Shown here one piece after another: positions 20,965 to 31,599 of a stretch of 64,000 bases of DNA. Made by a program: the position numbers and the translations under genes. The stretch spans positions 145,346,746 to 145,410,745 of the forward strand of contig OW121846.1 in assembly GCA_933228895.1 (NCBI GenBank). The letters are read 5' to 3'. Numbering within the stretch: the stretch's first letter is position 1; each line of letters starts with the position of its first letter. This stretch comes from Platycnemis pennipes. Lineage: Eukaryota; Arthropoda; Insecta; Odonata; Platycnemididae. The notes under the pieces were generated by a model that was not told the DNA's origin, made no database searches, and saw only the letters and a program-made list of their open reading frames with translations.

Positions 20965-22434
20965 GGGTGCGGTCCAGTTGCTGCTACAAACGCTCCAGAG
21001 CGCTCGTAGCGAGTTCCAAGTCGGTCCACTTGGCGCTCCAGAGCGCTTCGGTAAAATATATGACGTCACGGAAATTGTTACATGATTCGCTCTCTCCAAG
21101 CTCTAGACGCTCTTGTGAAAAACGTGGGGCAGCTAGAGCGCGTTCATTTTTTGGCGGAAATTCAAGTGATACAAGTCGACTATGGCTAACACCAGCGAGT
21201 TGCAGCTATGTGATCAGGCCCTTTAAACATCAATACCCTTGTTAAAATTCCCTTTCCTGCTTGGTCCAGTGGACTCTCTTATGGAAATGCTTATGCACGA
21301 AATAATAATAATATTTATTGTTCTGTTGGTTAAGAAAATTTGACATAAAACATGGTCATGAAACATATAAAAATACAAAATACATTTTACACAATACAAA
21401 CATTTATAATACAAACTCTAATTTACAGGTTCATTAAACTATAGTCGGTCAGAAAAATATTTCAGAAATGGTAAGATTACAATGCAATATTTGCTATTAA
21501 TTTCACATTTTTCTCTCGTTGGGGGATATTATTCAAGAATTTTCCCCATTCATTTGCCCCCAGTATCATCAAGCATCAAAAATACCCTAGTGAGATTATA
21601 GTAGATACACCATTCAAAAAAAGAGCATCAAACTTTTTTTCATTGTAGGTCATATATTTTTCAATTATACAGTACTAATCTCAGAGTAAGGATAATGTGA
21701 ATTTAAAAATAATCTTCAAATGAATAGTGGCAGTTCCATACATAAAACGGATTATTAATTCCCATTTTACAAAAGGAAATAGAAGCACACAGAAATTACC
21801 ATAAACATGAGTGCCCCCAACACTCTACATGTGAACAATGGCAGTTTCATAAATATATCAGTATATAAATTGAAGCTTTAGAAAGGAAATTATAAGCACA
21901 CTGCAATTACTATCAACATGATTGCCCCCAACATTCAACACAAGATCAATATCAGTTTTATAAATACAATATTACATGAATTGCAACTGTACAAATGAAA
22001 TTATATGCACAGCGATCCCTATTATTATGAGTGCCTCCAACATTCACCACAAGATCAATGGCAGTTTCATATTTACAAGAGTATATAAATAGCAACTTGA
22101 GAAAATAAATTTTAAGCACACAGGGAAAAGCTATCAACATGTGTGCCCCCAACACAACATCATTGGCAGTTTCATAAATACAACAGTACATGAATTGTAA
22201 CTGTACAAAAGTGTACAAACTGTGCATTATTGTGGCAATAGCTGCAATTATAACTCATCTATCTTTCTCGTTCATCGCCAGTAATTCCGCGGCCATGACA
22301 CGTAGCGAACGAAAGCTCCAGAACCGGTCCACTTTCTAAAAGCTGGGAACTGGCATAGCCAAGTGGACCACCGTTCCGTAGCGTTCAGAGCGATAGCATG
22401 CCTAGCATTTCGTAGCAGCAACTGGACCGCACCC
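20965..22434. mobile_element. TAG-duplicating DNA element (1.47 kb)
   Basis: TIRs GGGTGCGGTCCAGTTGCTGC at both ends (about 23 bp perfect, then imperfect to about 80 bp with CTCCAGAGCGCT-type palindromes). 3-bp duplication TAG at 20962-20964 and 22435-22437. No transposase; the interior is a 110-bp tandem array. G-rich ends with a 3-bp TSD recall PIF/Harbinger, but the TSD is not the usual TWA, so the class is left open. Confidence 0.75.
21727..22235. repeat. About 110-bp tandem array, five diverged units
   Basis: Units share ATGGCAGTTTCATAAATA ... TGAATTGCAACTGTA ... AAGCACACAG ... ATCAACATGAGTGCCCCCAAC. The spacing is 100-115 bp. Inside the TAG-duplicating element. Noncoding. Confidence 0.8.
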
Positions 22435-22709
22435 TAGGCCGGTTGCGTTTCTCCGCATTTCTGTTGCCGCGGCAGATTGAACCACGTGACGACCCTTCGC
22501 GACTCATTCCCTTTAAACCATATATGTTGCCACAACGCTGCAGCAACGTCTCACTGCAACGTACTGGGAGTTGCTGCAACGTTATGACAACGTCGTAAAT
22601 GCCTCCAAATGCCATCCCTACTACGTCCTGGCAAAGTCTTCACAACGTTATTGCAACCTTACACACAACATTATTGCAACCTTCCTGCAACCTTTAAATA
22701 GTACTCATA

Positions 22710-23921
22710 CCCACGTAGCACACTTCCAGGAAAATGTGCCTTGAAGGCGCCTCGGAGGCACCTAAAAAAGGCACAGAAGGCACCTTTAATAGACACATTG
22801 AAGGCACCTTTTAGGCGCCTTTTTCATGGAGCTAAGGTGCGCCTTCAAGGTGCCTTAAAAAGGCACCACTTAAAGGCACTTTTTAGACACTTGGAATATG
22901 TGTGACAAGCATAAATATATCCTTACTAATCCCATGGCTCCTAAAACATTCATTAGAAAATGTACCAAAATGCTTTAATTAATACAAAAACAATCATATT
23001 TTAATATCTTGCATTGGTGCTCCTGTCACCAAAATTGAAAAATTAAAGGTAAAAGATCGAGATTCTCTCTAATTGAGAGATTAGTATTAGTATCTCGTCT
23101 ACTACAAATTCGCCTACCTAGCAACCTGCACCAAATTCTTACCAATCCTAACGTTCTTCAATACACGACCTGACACATTCTCCGATTGCGGGCTAGAGAC
23201 TTGGAGGCCATATATATATACAGCTGCAGGCTGGCATTAAGTCGTTTGTGACTATTAACTTTACTAAAAGATTGACACGGACAATTTGCGCTGTTAAAAC
23301 ATTTCCCTAATGACCATTTTGTGGATAAAAATAAGCATTACCATTATAAATATACGTAATTGATATTCTTTTAACTCCAGGAGGGAATAAGAGTTTCCTC
23401 CATAATGCTGAGAACCTGTTTCCCGGCGAGCGCACCAGTATTTTCTCTAAGTCCGATACCGTTTATGAGGGACTGAGAAAAAACATCCGTGGACCAATGT
23501 TCAATCGCTCTTAATGATCGTGAATCGCATTTAAAACCACATTTCAATTGTACTTTAACTCTCACCGATCATCCTGGCCTTCGATTTTTCCGGCGAGTGC
23601 GCCCGTAATTTCTCTAAGTCCGATACCCTCTACGAGGGACCGAGAAAAAAACATCCGTGGGCCAATGTCCATTCGCTCTTAAATATCGTGAATCACGTTC
23701 AAAACCACATTTCAGACGTACTTTCACTCACATCTGTTGTATATCCAAGACATCAAATTGACATGCCGTGTGGCTTTGTTAGGCACTCCTAAGGCGCCTT
23801 TTAGGCACCATTAAAAGCACACATTCCTAGGTGCCTATATTGGGCGCCAGGCGCATGAAGTAGTCAGGTGCCCATTTTAGGCGCCTTTAAGGCGCATTTT
23901 CCAGCTAGTGTGCTACGTGGG
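22710..23921. mobile_element. CCC-terminated element A (AAGGCGCCTT repeats)
   Basis: TIR CCCACGTAGCACAC exact at both ends, then TGGAAAATG; 2-bp duplication TA at 22708-22709 and 23922-23923. Subterminal arrays of AAGGCGCCTT/AAGGCACC at 22740-22880 and 23780-23895. The interior contains a 175-bp tandem duplication. No transposase. Confidence 0.85.
23411..23745. repeat. 175-bp tandem duplication in element A
   Basis: Units at about 23411-23575 and 23586-23745 share CTCTAAGTCCGATACC, GAGGGACTGAGAAAA, ACATCCGTGG and AAAACCACATTTCA, with about 15% divergence. Confidence 0.8.
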
Positions 23922-23940
23922 TAATTGTGCCATTTCAAAA

Positions 23941-24117
23941 ATTATATCCTTCTGATAATTGTTTTTTCACTCCAGATGACAATGAAGTGCGTATAATAAA
24001 CTTTTTCCAAGTTACTTTCTGGCTCAAAAATTTCGAACTTAAATTTTTTCTGAGTCCTCAACACTATTGGAGACGTAATTACTACGTAGCAGGAACGTTG
24101 CAATGCGACCTGAATAG
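23941..24117. repeat. Direct repeat of D, copy 1 (partner 25513-25683)
   Basis: Matches 25513-25683 from ATATCCTTCTG to GCGACCTGAATA (about 85% by eye). The two copies flank element B, so D contains an internal duplication or two D-type elements have been joined. Confidence 0.75.
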
Positions 24118-24214
24118 TGCTTCGAGTGGGGAAATTACGACGCTAGGTGTCTCATGCAAGATTAAATGAACGACTTCAGTGGAAAATACCTGTGCCTGGG
24201 TTTCTCATGCAACA

Positions 24215-25420
24215 CCCAGCCAGCACACGGTAACATGTTTACGTAAAATCCTCGTAAACTTAATGTGCGCGTGTATACGTAAACATAATCTTCCGGTATT
24301 ATTTCATGTTTACGTAAATTCTAAGTAATCATTTTATGATAATGAACGTAAATTTAAATGCTTAATGCTTATGTAAGCATCTCGTAAACGGTTTTTAAAC
24401 CGTACACGTAAACGAATTTACGTGATTCTTACGAGTGTGGGCCATTAAGAATAGTAAATTTACAGCATTATATGTCATAGATTATACTCTGCGCGTATGT
24501 TTAATGAAAATATTTGGCTCATAAAGTTAACATGTAGATACATGAAGTAGTTTCAAGTATCTTTTTAATTAAATGTGGAGTACACATGTTTCAAGATAGC
24601 AGTTTGATATTTAAAAAATCCACCCCTGAGCTCCCTTGCAATAAGTAGGTAATCACTGCAAATATTAGTAATTAATCATCATTCACAAGTAGTTAATTGG
24701 TGCTCACCAGTAATCATAACCATTGGTGAAGAGAAATTAATTTTTAATCTTCAAAGATTTTTTTAAGGGGTGTTGTCACTCCAGCACAATTAACGAAGGA
24801 TTCATGTGTTCGACAATTTAGGAAAGCAAATTCGATCGTAAATCATCACTACAGTTCCTTCGATAGTCTTAACTTATAGTTATGTAATGAATTATAATTA
24901 TAGTTATAATCAACTATTGAAACTTTACTTCGCATTCATGAACCGGCGCAAGTTCATGCATGAACCGAGTCACAACAACTTGCCATCTGACAACACTCAC
25001 GTCACGAAGCAGTTAGCCTGGTGGTAGCGTGCCGAGGTATGAAGCGATGGAGCCGGGTTCGGTTCCCCGAGCCACCTAGGGGCGAAAGCGATGCTTGTGA
25101 TGCGTATGTAATTTTATTTTTTTACCTTTTTTATTCGTGAAAATTTTTAAACGTGGTACACTGGATTTAATTGAACATTTAATACGTAGTGAGGGAATAT
25201 ATATGGCAAACAAAGTATTTGATGCGTATGCATTATGGCGGACGTTAGGGTAAACCGCTTCTGTGTTGCTTACTCCACGATGACGACATGTGGCCGCGAT
25301 TTTTACGAGATGCATCTTAGAAGTTTACGTGAGCAACTTGTAAACAAATAAACTGTTTACGACATATTTACGTAAATTTCAAATAAATTGAAGGTAAAAT
25401 GTTTATTTGTGCTGGCTGGG
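24215..25420. mobile_element. CCC-terminated element B (TTTACGTAAA repeats)
   Basis: TIR CCCAGCCAGCACA exact at both ends; 2-bp duplication CA at 24213-24214 and 25421-25422. Subterminal arrays of TTTACGTAAA / CTCGTAAAC at 24238-24435 and 25320-25400. Interior noncoding, with a tRNA-like segment at 25013-25076. Confidence 0.85.
25013..25076 (+). repeat. tRNA-like (SINE head?) sequence inside element B
   Basis: TTAGCCTGGTGGTAGCG resembles Pol III box A and GGGTTCGGTTCC box B, about 35 bp apart, followed by CCCGAGCCACC. The acceptor stem cannot be closed and the T stem has one mismatch, so this is a tRNA-derived remnant rather than a functional tRNA. Confidence 0.45.
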
Positions 25421-25745
25421 CAATAAATTAGGCTTACAGCGGAACGCTCTATTGATATCACCGCAAGAATATTTTCAATGCCCCAAGTCTTCTCATATAG
25501 GGAGTTATAAATATATCCTTCTGGCAATTGTTAATTCACTTCATATGACAAAGAAGCACGTATAAAACAACATTTTCCAAGTCACTTTCTGCCTCAGCTA
25601 TTTCGAACTTATAAAAATTTTGTTCTCGAAACTATTGGAGACGTAATTATTACGTTGCAGCGACGTTGCAAAGCGACCTGAATAACGCTGCAACCTCGCA
25701 CAACCTGTCTGCAACGTTGCTGCAACATTTTGTGTTTACTGGGTT

Positions 25746-27399
25746 GCCAAGCGCGCAAGAGTTGACGTCAAACTACGATTATTCGGAAAACCAATTATAG
25801 TTTAAGACTACATTGTTCGATAGGTGATATTTGATCATCGTGATGGTGAATTACTCTGATGTGGTCAGGCATCAACGTCTTTTTTCGACTTAGTTTGACC
25901 TTCCCGCGTAAGTCGACGCGTAGTTAATTATCTACTCCAAAGATGACGCATGCTGTCCATTACAGTAAAAAAAAGAAGTTTTGGGTGATTATACTTATTT
26001 TAGATTAAAATATCCAGTGAAAGAAAGATTGTATTTGTGTTACTCTTGGCTTTTTCTTATTATTGTAGCTGAATGGCCTCTCATAAGATGATGTTTTCTG
26101 TAATCGTCGCCGATTGCCACCGTGAAAGCGGCAGCACTAATGGTTCAAAAATGGATAGGCAAGTTGTAGTGATTTGACTTACATGGATTTCTACTTCTTT
26201 TTTTGCTGTATATCTATGAAGTAGATAATTAACTGCGAAAATGCACATAAGAAGAGAGTTGAATGAAATAGCAGCAAAAATTAAACTTCTGCCGTCAACT
26301 CAAGTTCGTTCTGCTGAACGCATACGTTGTTCCGCGTTTCCGTCTACGTTTCGAACTCGATTTCAATAAATATGAAATGCAAATAAAGTATTGTGGCGTA
26401 GTCAAGTGTTATAACGTCAATGAATTCGAATTAAAAAATTTTTAATGAAGACGAATGTGCTCGCGTGCCTCCAATGTTCCATACTTGCGGAGAAAACGCG
26501 GTTTCGTAAATTGACTAGAAAAACTTAAACGAATATAAGTAAATATTTGAAATTTATCGGCCGTCTTGGCAAAATTACGATTCATAATCTATCAAAATTT
26601 CCTTTCATTTGTGCATTTCATATTGTTATGACAATCTCCAAAGTGACGCTGGCCTCGGTGACTCTGTGAACTGTGCCATTTTTCATCCTCACTGCAAAAA
26701 CATGCCCCAAAAGTAATTGTTAAAAAAAGTCTGGCACCTGCGTTAACACACTCGGTGCGGCCGCCACCGATAGTCGGCGGCGCTTCGTACTTGCCTCAGG
26801 AACGGCCGCCGCCTTTCGGCGTCTTACGTTACCGACATATCAAATTGTATTATTTTTCAACTCCGCTCCTCAGCGTTGTCCTACGACGTTCTGCCGGTCC
26901 TTACATTAGTTTGACTGTGTAACATTGTACCTCGTTCTCACGAATTACGATTACTTGCTTAGGAAATACATTTTAAGTTTGCTGCGTTTTTTCCTCGTCC
27001 AAATTTTTTCTCTGATAATTTTTAAATTCCCAGGCACCTGCTGCTCGATATCATTGTATTTAATTCCGAAAATCCTTTGTATAACCTTTTAAACCAAACT
27101 GGTGGGTGCGAAGACATGTCAGCGTGAGCGCGAGACCAGTTAAAAATAAAAATCTCAAAGTAAATAAAATCCATACATTTCTTGAACTGATTCTATGGTG
27201 TAGATTTTTGAAATCAACCTTGACATTAAGAAAACTTAACATTCCACTTGTATAAAACTCTTTTATCGCAAAAATATATACCTTTTTGTTAATGTTTTTC
27301 TCTTAACAGTATTTCTTTAAATTGAAACTTATGTTGTATTTTGTGATAGTAAAAATACCAGTTTTGTTTTCAATGTAATACTTGTTTTTTTCACATGTG
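25746..27399. other. Intron sequence with a CpG-rich patch
   Basis: No TE recognised. A GC/CpG-rich patch at about 26640-26830 (GTGCGGCCGCCACC..., GGCCGCCGCCTTTCGGCG, with inverted GGCGGC/GCCGCC parts) stands out from the AT-rich surroundings. A possible small exon follows TTATTATTGTAG at 26068 (ATG GCC TCT CAT ... 26 codons) but has no recognisable product. Confidence 0.35.
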
Positions 27400-27482
27400 C
27401 ACAAAATTTACTGTGAAGGAGGGCATGGAAGGCTTCCATTTTAAAAGGAGGGGGCATAGTACAAAAAAGTTTGGGAACCCCT
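27400..27482 (-). mobile_element. hAT (Charlie-type) terminus truncated by element C
   Basis: Read on the minus strand from 27482 the sequence is AGGGGTTCCCAAACTTTTTT, matching the common hAT end CAGGGGTTCCCAAACTTTTT less the first base. Element C begins at the next nucleotides, so C probably landed in the hAT end. Confidence 0.55.
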
Positions 27483-27639
27483 CCCAGACAGCACACATAG
27501 TGGAATCAATATGGATTCTACCTTTATTCCATGGAAATTCCATGATGGAAATACCATGGATCCATGTGGATTCCATATGGATATTCCATGGAAAGTTGGG
27601 GCAAATGTCCTCTAAATTCCATGGATCCATATGGATTCC

Positions 27640-27850
27640 ATGTGGAATCCACATGGAAAATTGTCATGGAATCCATGTAGAATCCATGGAAAATTTCCAC
27701 ATGGAAAATTGTCATGGAATCCATGTAGAATCCATGGAAAATTTCCACATGGAATCCACATGGAAAATTGTCATGGAATCCATGTATAATCCATGGAACA
27801 TTTCCACATTGAATCCTCATTGAAAATTATCATGGAATCCATGTAGAATC
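27640..27850. repeat. Tandem CCATGGA/ATGGAATCC array, left end of C
   Basis: Three to four units of 48-60 bp, each containing AATTGTCATGGAATCCATGT and AATCCATGGAAAATTTCC. The apparent 98-142 codon frames on both strands are products of this array. Confidence 0.85.
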
Positions 27851-28068
27851 AATTATTAACCATCAATCCTCTCTTCTCACTTGGATTCACTGATAGATGC
27901 AGCTGATCACCATGTTTCGTCTCACTGGGAGTACTCTATAAAATGGATACAGCCACATAATGCTAACAACAGCAGTATTTATTGGCTACTACAATATATC
28001 AGAAAAATATAAAATATATGAGAATAACATAAAACAGCAAGCAGCAAAATAAAAAGTACATTAACAGA

Positions 28069-28190
28069 TTACACTCTCTCGTATTCCAGTGAAATCTCCT
28101 TTTCTACCCATGCATGGCATAGCTGATCCATTTTCTTATATTCCATGTCTTTAGAAGACACACCTTCACACTTGTAATGCCTAAGAGCAT
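28069..28190 (-). CDS. Last exon of spliced ORF carried by element C
   Basis: Preceded by a strong acceptor (TTTTTTATTCTTACAG, 28191-28206). It encodes, from phase 1, D/ALRHYKCEGVSSKDMEY then a charged C-terminus ending LEYERV and TAA (28071-28069). A minus-strand AATAAA lies about 90 bp downstream (27976-27981). It joins in phase with the exon at 29571-29720. The joined protein is not one I recognise. Confidence 0.5.
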
Positions 28191-28554
28191 CTGTAAGAAT
28201 AAAAAATATCCCATTACCATAATATAGAAAGCCCTTTGTACTAGTACTTCATTCCTACGCATTAGGGAAGGGGTCAATCCATGTATAGGGTTCCAGAGGT
28301 GGTTGCTGCAACATTTCAAATATTTTTTAAATTTTTACCATAGAAACTACCATTTATTGAGAATACAAAAATGTCAGTATTTTATTATTAAAAATTTCAG
28401 CTAAAATATCAGCTTCTGCTTGGGTCAGAATGTGTTGTGCAGTGAACAGTTCTTTCAATTTGTAATAACTTGAGTATATTACTACATTAGTCTTCAAATA
28501 TGGAGTGTAATGTAGGTAAAGTTAAACCAGATATTAAATTAATTGGTGAATACG

Positions 28555-28940
28555 CCCTGGTGAAAATAAACCGTGACAGACAGTGTGACAGACAATGTGA
28601 CAGAAGCGTGAACACAGTGTGCTTAGAATGTGACAAGAGTGTGATTACAGTGTGCATACACCGTGACAAAAGCGTAAATTGGGACTCAAAAGCGTGCAGA
28701 CAGCGTGATAGACAGTGTGACGGTACAGTGTGTTCACAGTGTGAGGACACCGTGCACACATTGTGAGGACACTGTGACTCATACCCATGTACAGTGTGCT
28801 GCACATTGTGGTCACACTGTCCATCACGCTTTGAAGGGAGCACACTGTGCGTACAGTGTACATACACTGTGACTAATACACTTGCACAGTGTGATACACA
28901 TTGTTGTCACACTGTCTGTCACGGTTTATTTTCACCAGGG
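28555..28940. mobile_element. CCC-terminated element E (CACAGTGTGA repeats), 386 bp
   Basis: TIR about 36 bp, CCCTGGTGAAAATAAACCG then GTGACAGACAGTGTGACA; 2-bp duplication CG at 28553-28554 and 28941-28942. The whole element is made of CAGTGTGAC/GTCACACTG repeats on both strands and would fold into one long hairpin. It lies in the intron of the ORF carried by C. Confidence 0.85.
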
Positions 28941-29570
28941 CGTTGAAGATGAAAAACCATTATTGCAGCTAAGGATAAGTAGCAGCATTGCAAGTATTTG
29001 CAAGTACCATGAGATCATATTTTTGCAAAAATATAACCATCTTTATGGTTATATCTTTGTGAAACTTAAAATTTTAAAAAATTATTTAAAATTTATGTGA
29101 ACTTTGTCCCAAATGGTGTATTATAGCAGGGGATTCAGGAACCCATTGTGTTTGTTCATATCACCTTCATGTTCATCATAATACTGACATTTTTGTATTC
29201 TCAATAAATGTTAGTTTCTTTGGTAAAAATTTAAAAAATATCAAAAAATCATCAAGAAACCAATTTAATTTTTTATGGACCACTTCCTATGGATTGACCC
29301 AAAGCTACACCCGACTCATTTTTAGAATTTCAATAGCGAAACATTATCAATTACAAATGATACAGAAATCAAACAATGCGTCAATATCTGTCCTATTCCC
29401 CAATTCGCAATGCGTACTCTCAAGGTACTTAAAGTGATGAAAGGCAAAGAATCTACAAATACTGTAATTCCTGACTAATCTCATGACTTTCCTTGGTAGA
29501 AAAGAATTATAAATCAGTAATCTAGGCCACCCGGTCCAAAAGTATTGTGGATAAAGCATTAAGTACTTAC

Positions 29571-29720
29571 CCACGATGATGCCTGCAATTGCCAATTCTG
29601 TAAATATTTCCTTTATCCTCCCACCAAGGAAATCTTCAGGCCAGGTTCGTCCTATCCTCTTCAGCACTCTTTCGTATGTTTTCCTTATAGTGTCACTAAC
29701 TTCACTCCGTATATAGAATA
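29571..29720 (-). CDS. Internal exon of spliced ORF carried by element C
   Basis: Minus strand, acceptor CTTTTCAACCCGGTAG at 29721 and donor ATCGTGG|GTAAGT at 29571/29570. Open for 49 codons: FYIRSEVSDTIRKTYERVLK, RIGRTWPEDFLGGRIKEIF, TELAIAGIIV. The trailing G (phase 1) completes GAT with the next exon. Rich in charged residues, predicted helical. No known domain recognised; a DUF4806-like transposon-associated domain was considered but key positions could not be matched. A CpG-richer zone at 30280-30540 with ATG GCG GAC AAT (minus, about 30515) could be the promoter and first exon. Confidence 0.45.
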
Positions 29721-30544
29721 CTACCGGGTTGAAAAGCAAAAAAGTTACTTTAAAACGTACCTACATGAATGTCTATTCAAGTAAATAACAAATGCATACA
29801 AATTCCTACTGACTAATATTTAATGCATGACCAAAAAGGTAATGTAATATCAGGCACTGGTTTTTCAAGTGATGCTACGAACTTTGCTGATTGCTTTGAA
29901 CACGAATGACTGCACATAATGTTACTTTCATTCATTAATTCGAATGACTGTTTTGGCAACCAACTGTTGCTACTTGCTTACAACACGATATAGTCTCGCC
30001 GTGTTAAATTCATCAAACATGAAGGCTTCAGGTAGATTTTAATTGTTAAAATAGTTTTTTGTAATGCATGAATGCAACATGATCATTGATTAAGAGAAAT
30101 GAAACTTACCTTAAGGCACCAAGAATACCCAACCAGTGGTTAGGCCACTAATTAACGATCAAGCCATAGAGCAGATACCTAGGAGTAAAACACTAAAGAG
30201 TACGTAGTAGGTATAACTGGTACAACCAACGATATCAGTTCCTTGAGAATTCACATGAACATAATGTAGTTTAGTATGTTCAAGACAGTTCATACAGCGG
30301 TTGCCGCACACGCCAATCGATGCTCAGTTGTTGTTTTTTGCGGAATCCGCAGCCGGTGCGGAATACCCCGAAGAATACTCTGCACGATTTTAAATGCCAC
30401 GGTATAACACTGTATTAGTGTTCTTGAATACAACATAACTCCAAAACGTCCAACACCTTCAACACGCTCGCAAACTCATGAAGAGAAGTACGGAAGTGAA
30501 CGAAATTGTCCGCCATAGCCCAATCGAAAGGGAAAACGACTAGT

Positions 30545-31175
30545 CAATGAGTTGAAAACCTTTTTTGCTAAACTTGGAACTCAGAAAAATGCTAAATTAA
30601 AAATGAAATGCTATATTATTTATTTAATAACCTACCATTCACAAAGAAATTACCCATCATTAAAATATTTACGAAAATTTCCTATGACTGGATTGGATTG
30701 CATCATGGATTATCGATGGAATTCAAATGGATTCCATGTCACATTTCCATGGTACTTATGATGGAAATTTCTAAATGAAATCCATGAATAATCCATGTTG
30801 ATTCCATCCTTAAATCCATCATGGATACATCCATCACTTTTCCACCTTGGACTTTAGTCATTGAGTTGACAAATTTTTTGCGTAACGTGGAATGTAGGAA
30901 AAAGCTCAATTTAAAATGAAATTACCCCATATTTATTTTATAATCTATAATTTACAAAGAAATTTTCCATAATTGAAATGTTTACGAAAATCTCTTATAT
31001 GACTTTGGTAACATTACTTCATGGATTATGGATGGAATGCATATGGATTCCATGTCACATTTCCATGGTAGTTATGATGGAAATTTCTAAATGAAATCCA
31101 TGAATAATCCATGTTGATTCCATTCCTTAATCCCATCATGGATACATTCATCACTTTTCCACCATGGATTCCATG
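30545..31175. repeat. 315-bp tandem duplication, right end of C
   Basis: Units at about 30545-30860 and 30861-31175 both start near GTCA(A/T)TGAGTTGA and end TCCATCACTTTTCCACC, and contain GGATTCCATGTCACATTTCC and AATCCATGAATAATCC. About 85% identical by eye. Confidence 0.8.
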
Positions 31176-31192
31176 AACGAGTGCTGTCTATT

Positions 31193-31599
31193 AAATGGAT
31201 AAAAGTAATGCATCTCATCAATGAGAATACTTTCTTTGAGGACTACCAACGTGACTTTGACATTATTGATTCCGCATCCTAACTTTGAATAACGTTTTGT
31301 AGAAATTTTTTTAAGCGTTATCCTTCGTTCTTGTTGTTCTTGGAGCAGCTTTCTTACAAATTCAACGGCTCTGAGTGTATGTAAATACTGATATAAATAA
31401 ACTGATATAAATATATACTGATAGTATAAATTGTCTAAGCATCAGAAAAAGAGCACATCTCATCACACCACAACTCGTGTTGCCGGTGAAGACATTGCCC
31501 AGTTTGTGGAAGAGCCAGATGAAAATACGAATGTTAGTGAATCAGACTCTTGATGGTTGACTCATATTTGTAATCTGTACTAATTTGTAAGATGAGGAA
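31193..31599. other. No gene recognised (possible 5' part of piggyBac relic)
   Basis: AT-rich; 31450-31550 encodes an acidic stretch (DEPDENTNVSESDS-like, frame broken) that could be the N-terminus of the piggyBac relic that follows. Confidence 0.35.

Larger units (their letters stand above)
22509..25743. mobile_element. CCC-terminated element D (GCAACGTTGC repeats)
   Basis: Right end reads on the minus strand CCCAGTAAACACAAAATGTTGC. The left end CCCTTTAAACCATATATGTTGC aligns with it at about 15 of 22 positions. Two-bp duplication TT (22507-22508 and 25744-25745). Both subterminal zones are packed with GCAACGTT/TTGCAACG/GCTGCAACG motifs (22520-22695; 25630-25735). Two other elements (A, 22710-23921; B, 24215-25420) sit inside it. 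No ORF recognised. Ends in CCC, 2-bp TSD and subterminal repeats fit animal CACTA-type elements. Confidence 0.6.
27483..31192. mobile_element. CCC-terminated element C (ATCCATGGAT repeats), gene-carrying
   Basis: Left end CCCAGACAGCACACATAG. Right end ...ATTCCATGAACGAGTGCTGTCTATT: 9 bp (AGACAGCAC/GTGCTGTCT) pair, but the outer CCC is mutated on the right, so no TSD can be read. Subterminal zones are full of ATCCATGGAT/TGGAATCCA motifs (27530-27850; 30690-31175). The interior holds a spliced ORF on the minus strand and element E. About 3.7 kb. Confidence 0.65.

Noticed and set aside
27391..27823. Frames of 87-142 codons on both strands
   Set aside because: Produced by the CCATGGA repeat array at the left end of element C; both strands are open because the repeat is palindromic.
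27640..27850. Regular repeat array resembling a CRISPR
   Set aside because: Units are directly adjacent without unique spacers, in a eukaryotic transposon, with no cas genes.
28487..28867. Frames of 72-126 codons rich in Cys/His (CTVHT-like), looking like a zinc-finger protein
   Set aside because: Produced by the CAGTGTGAC repeats of the hairpin element E; both strands are open at once.
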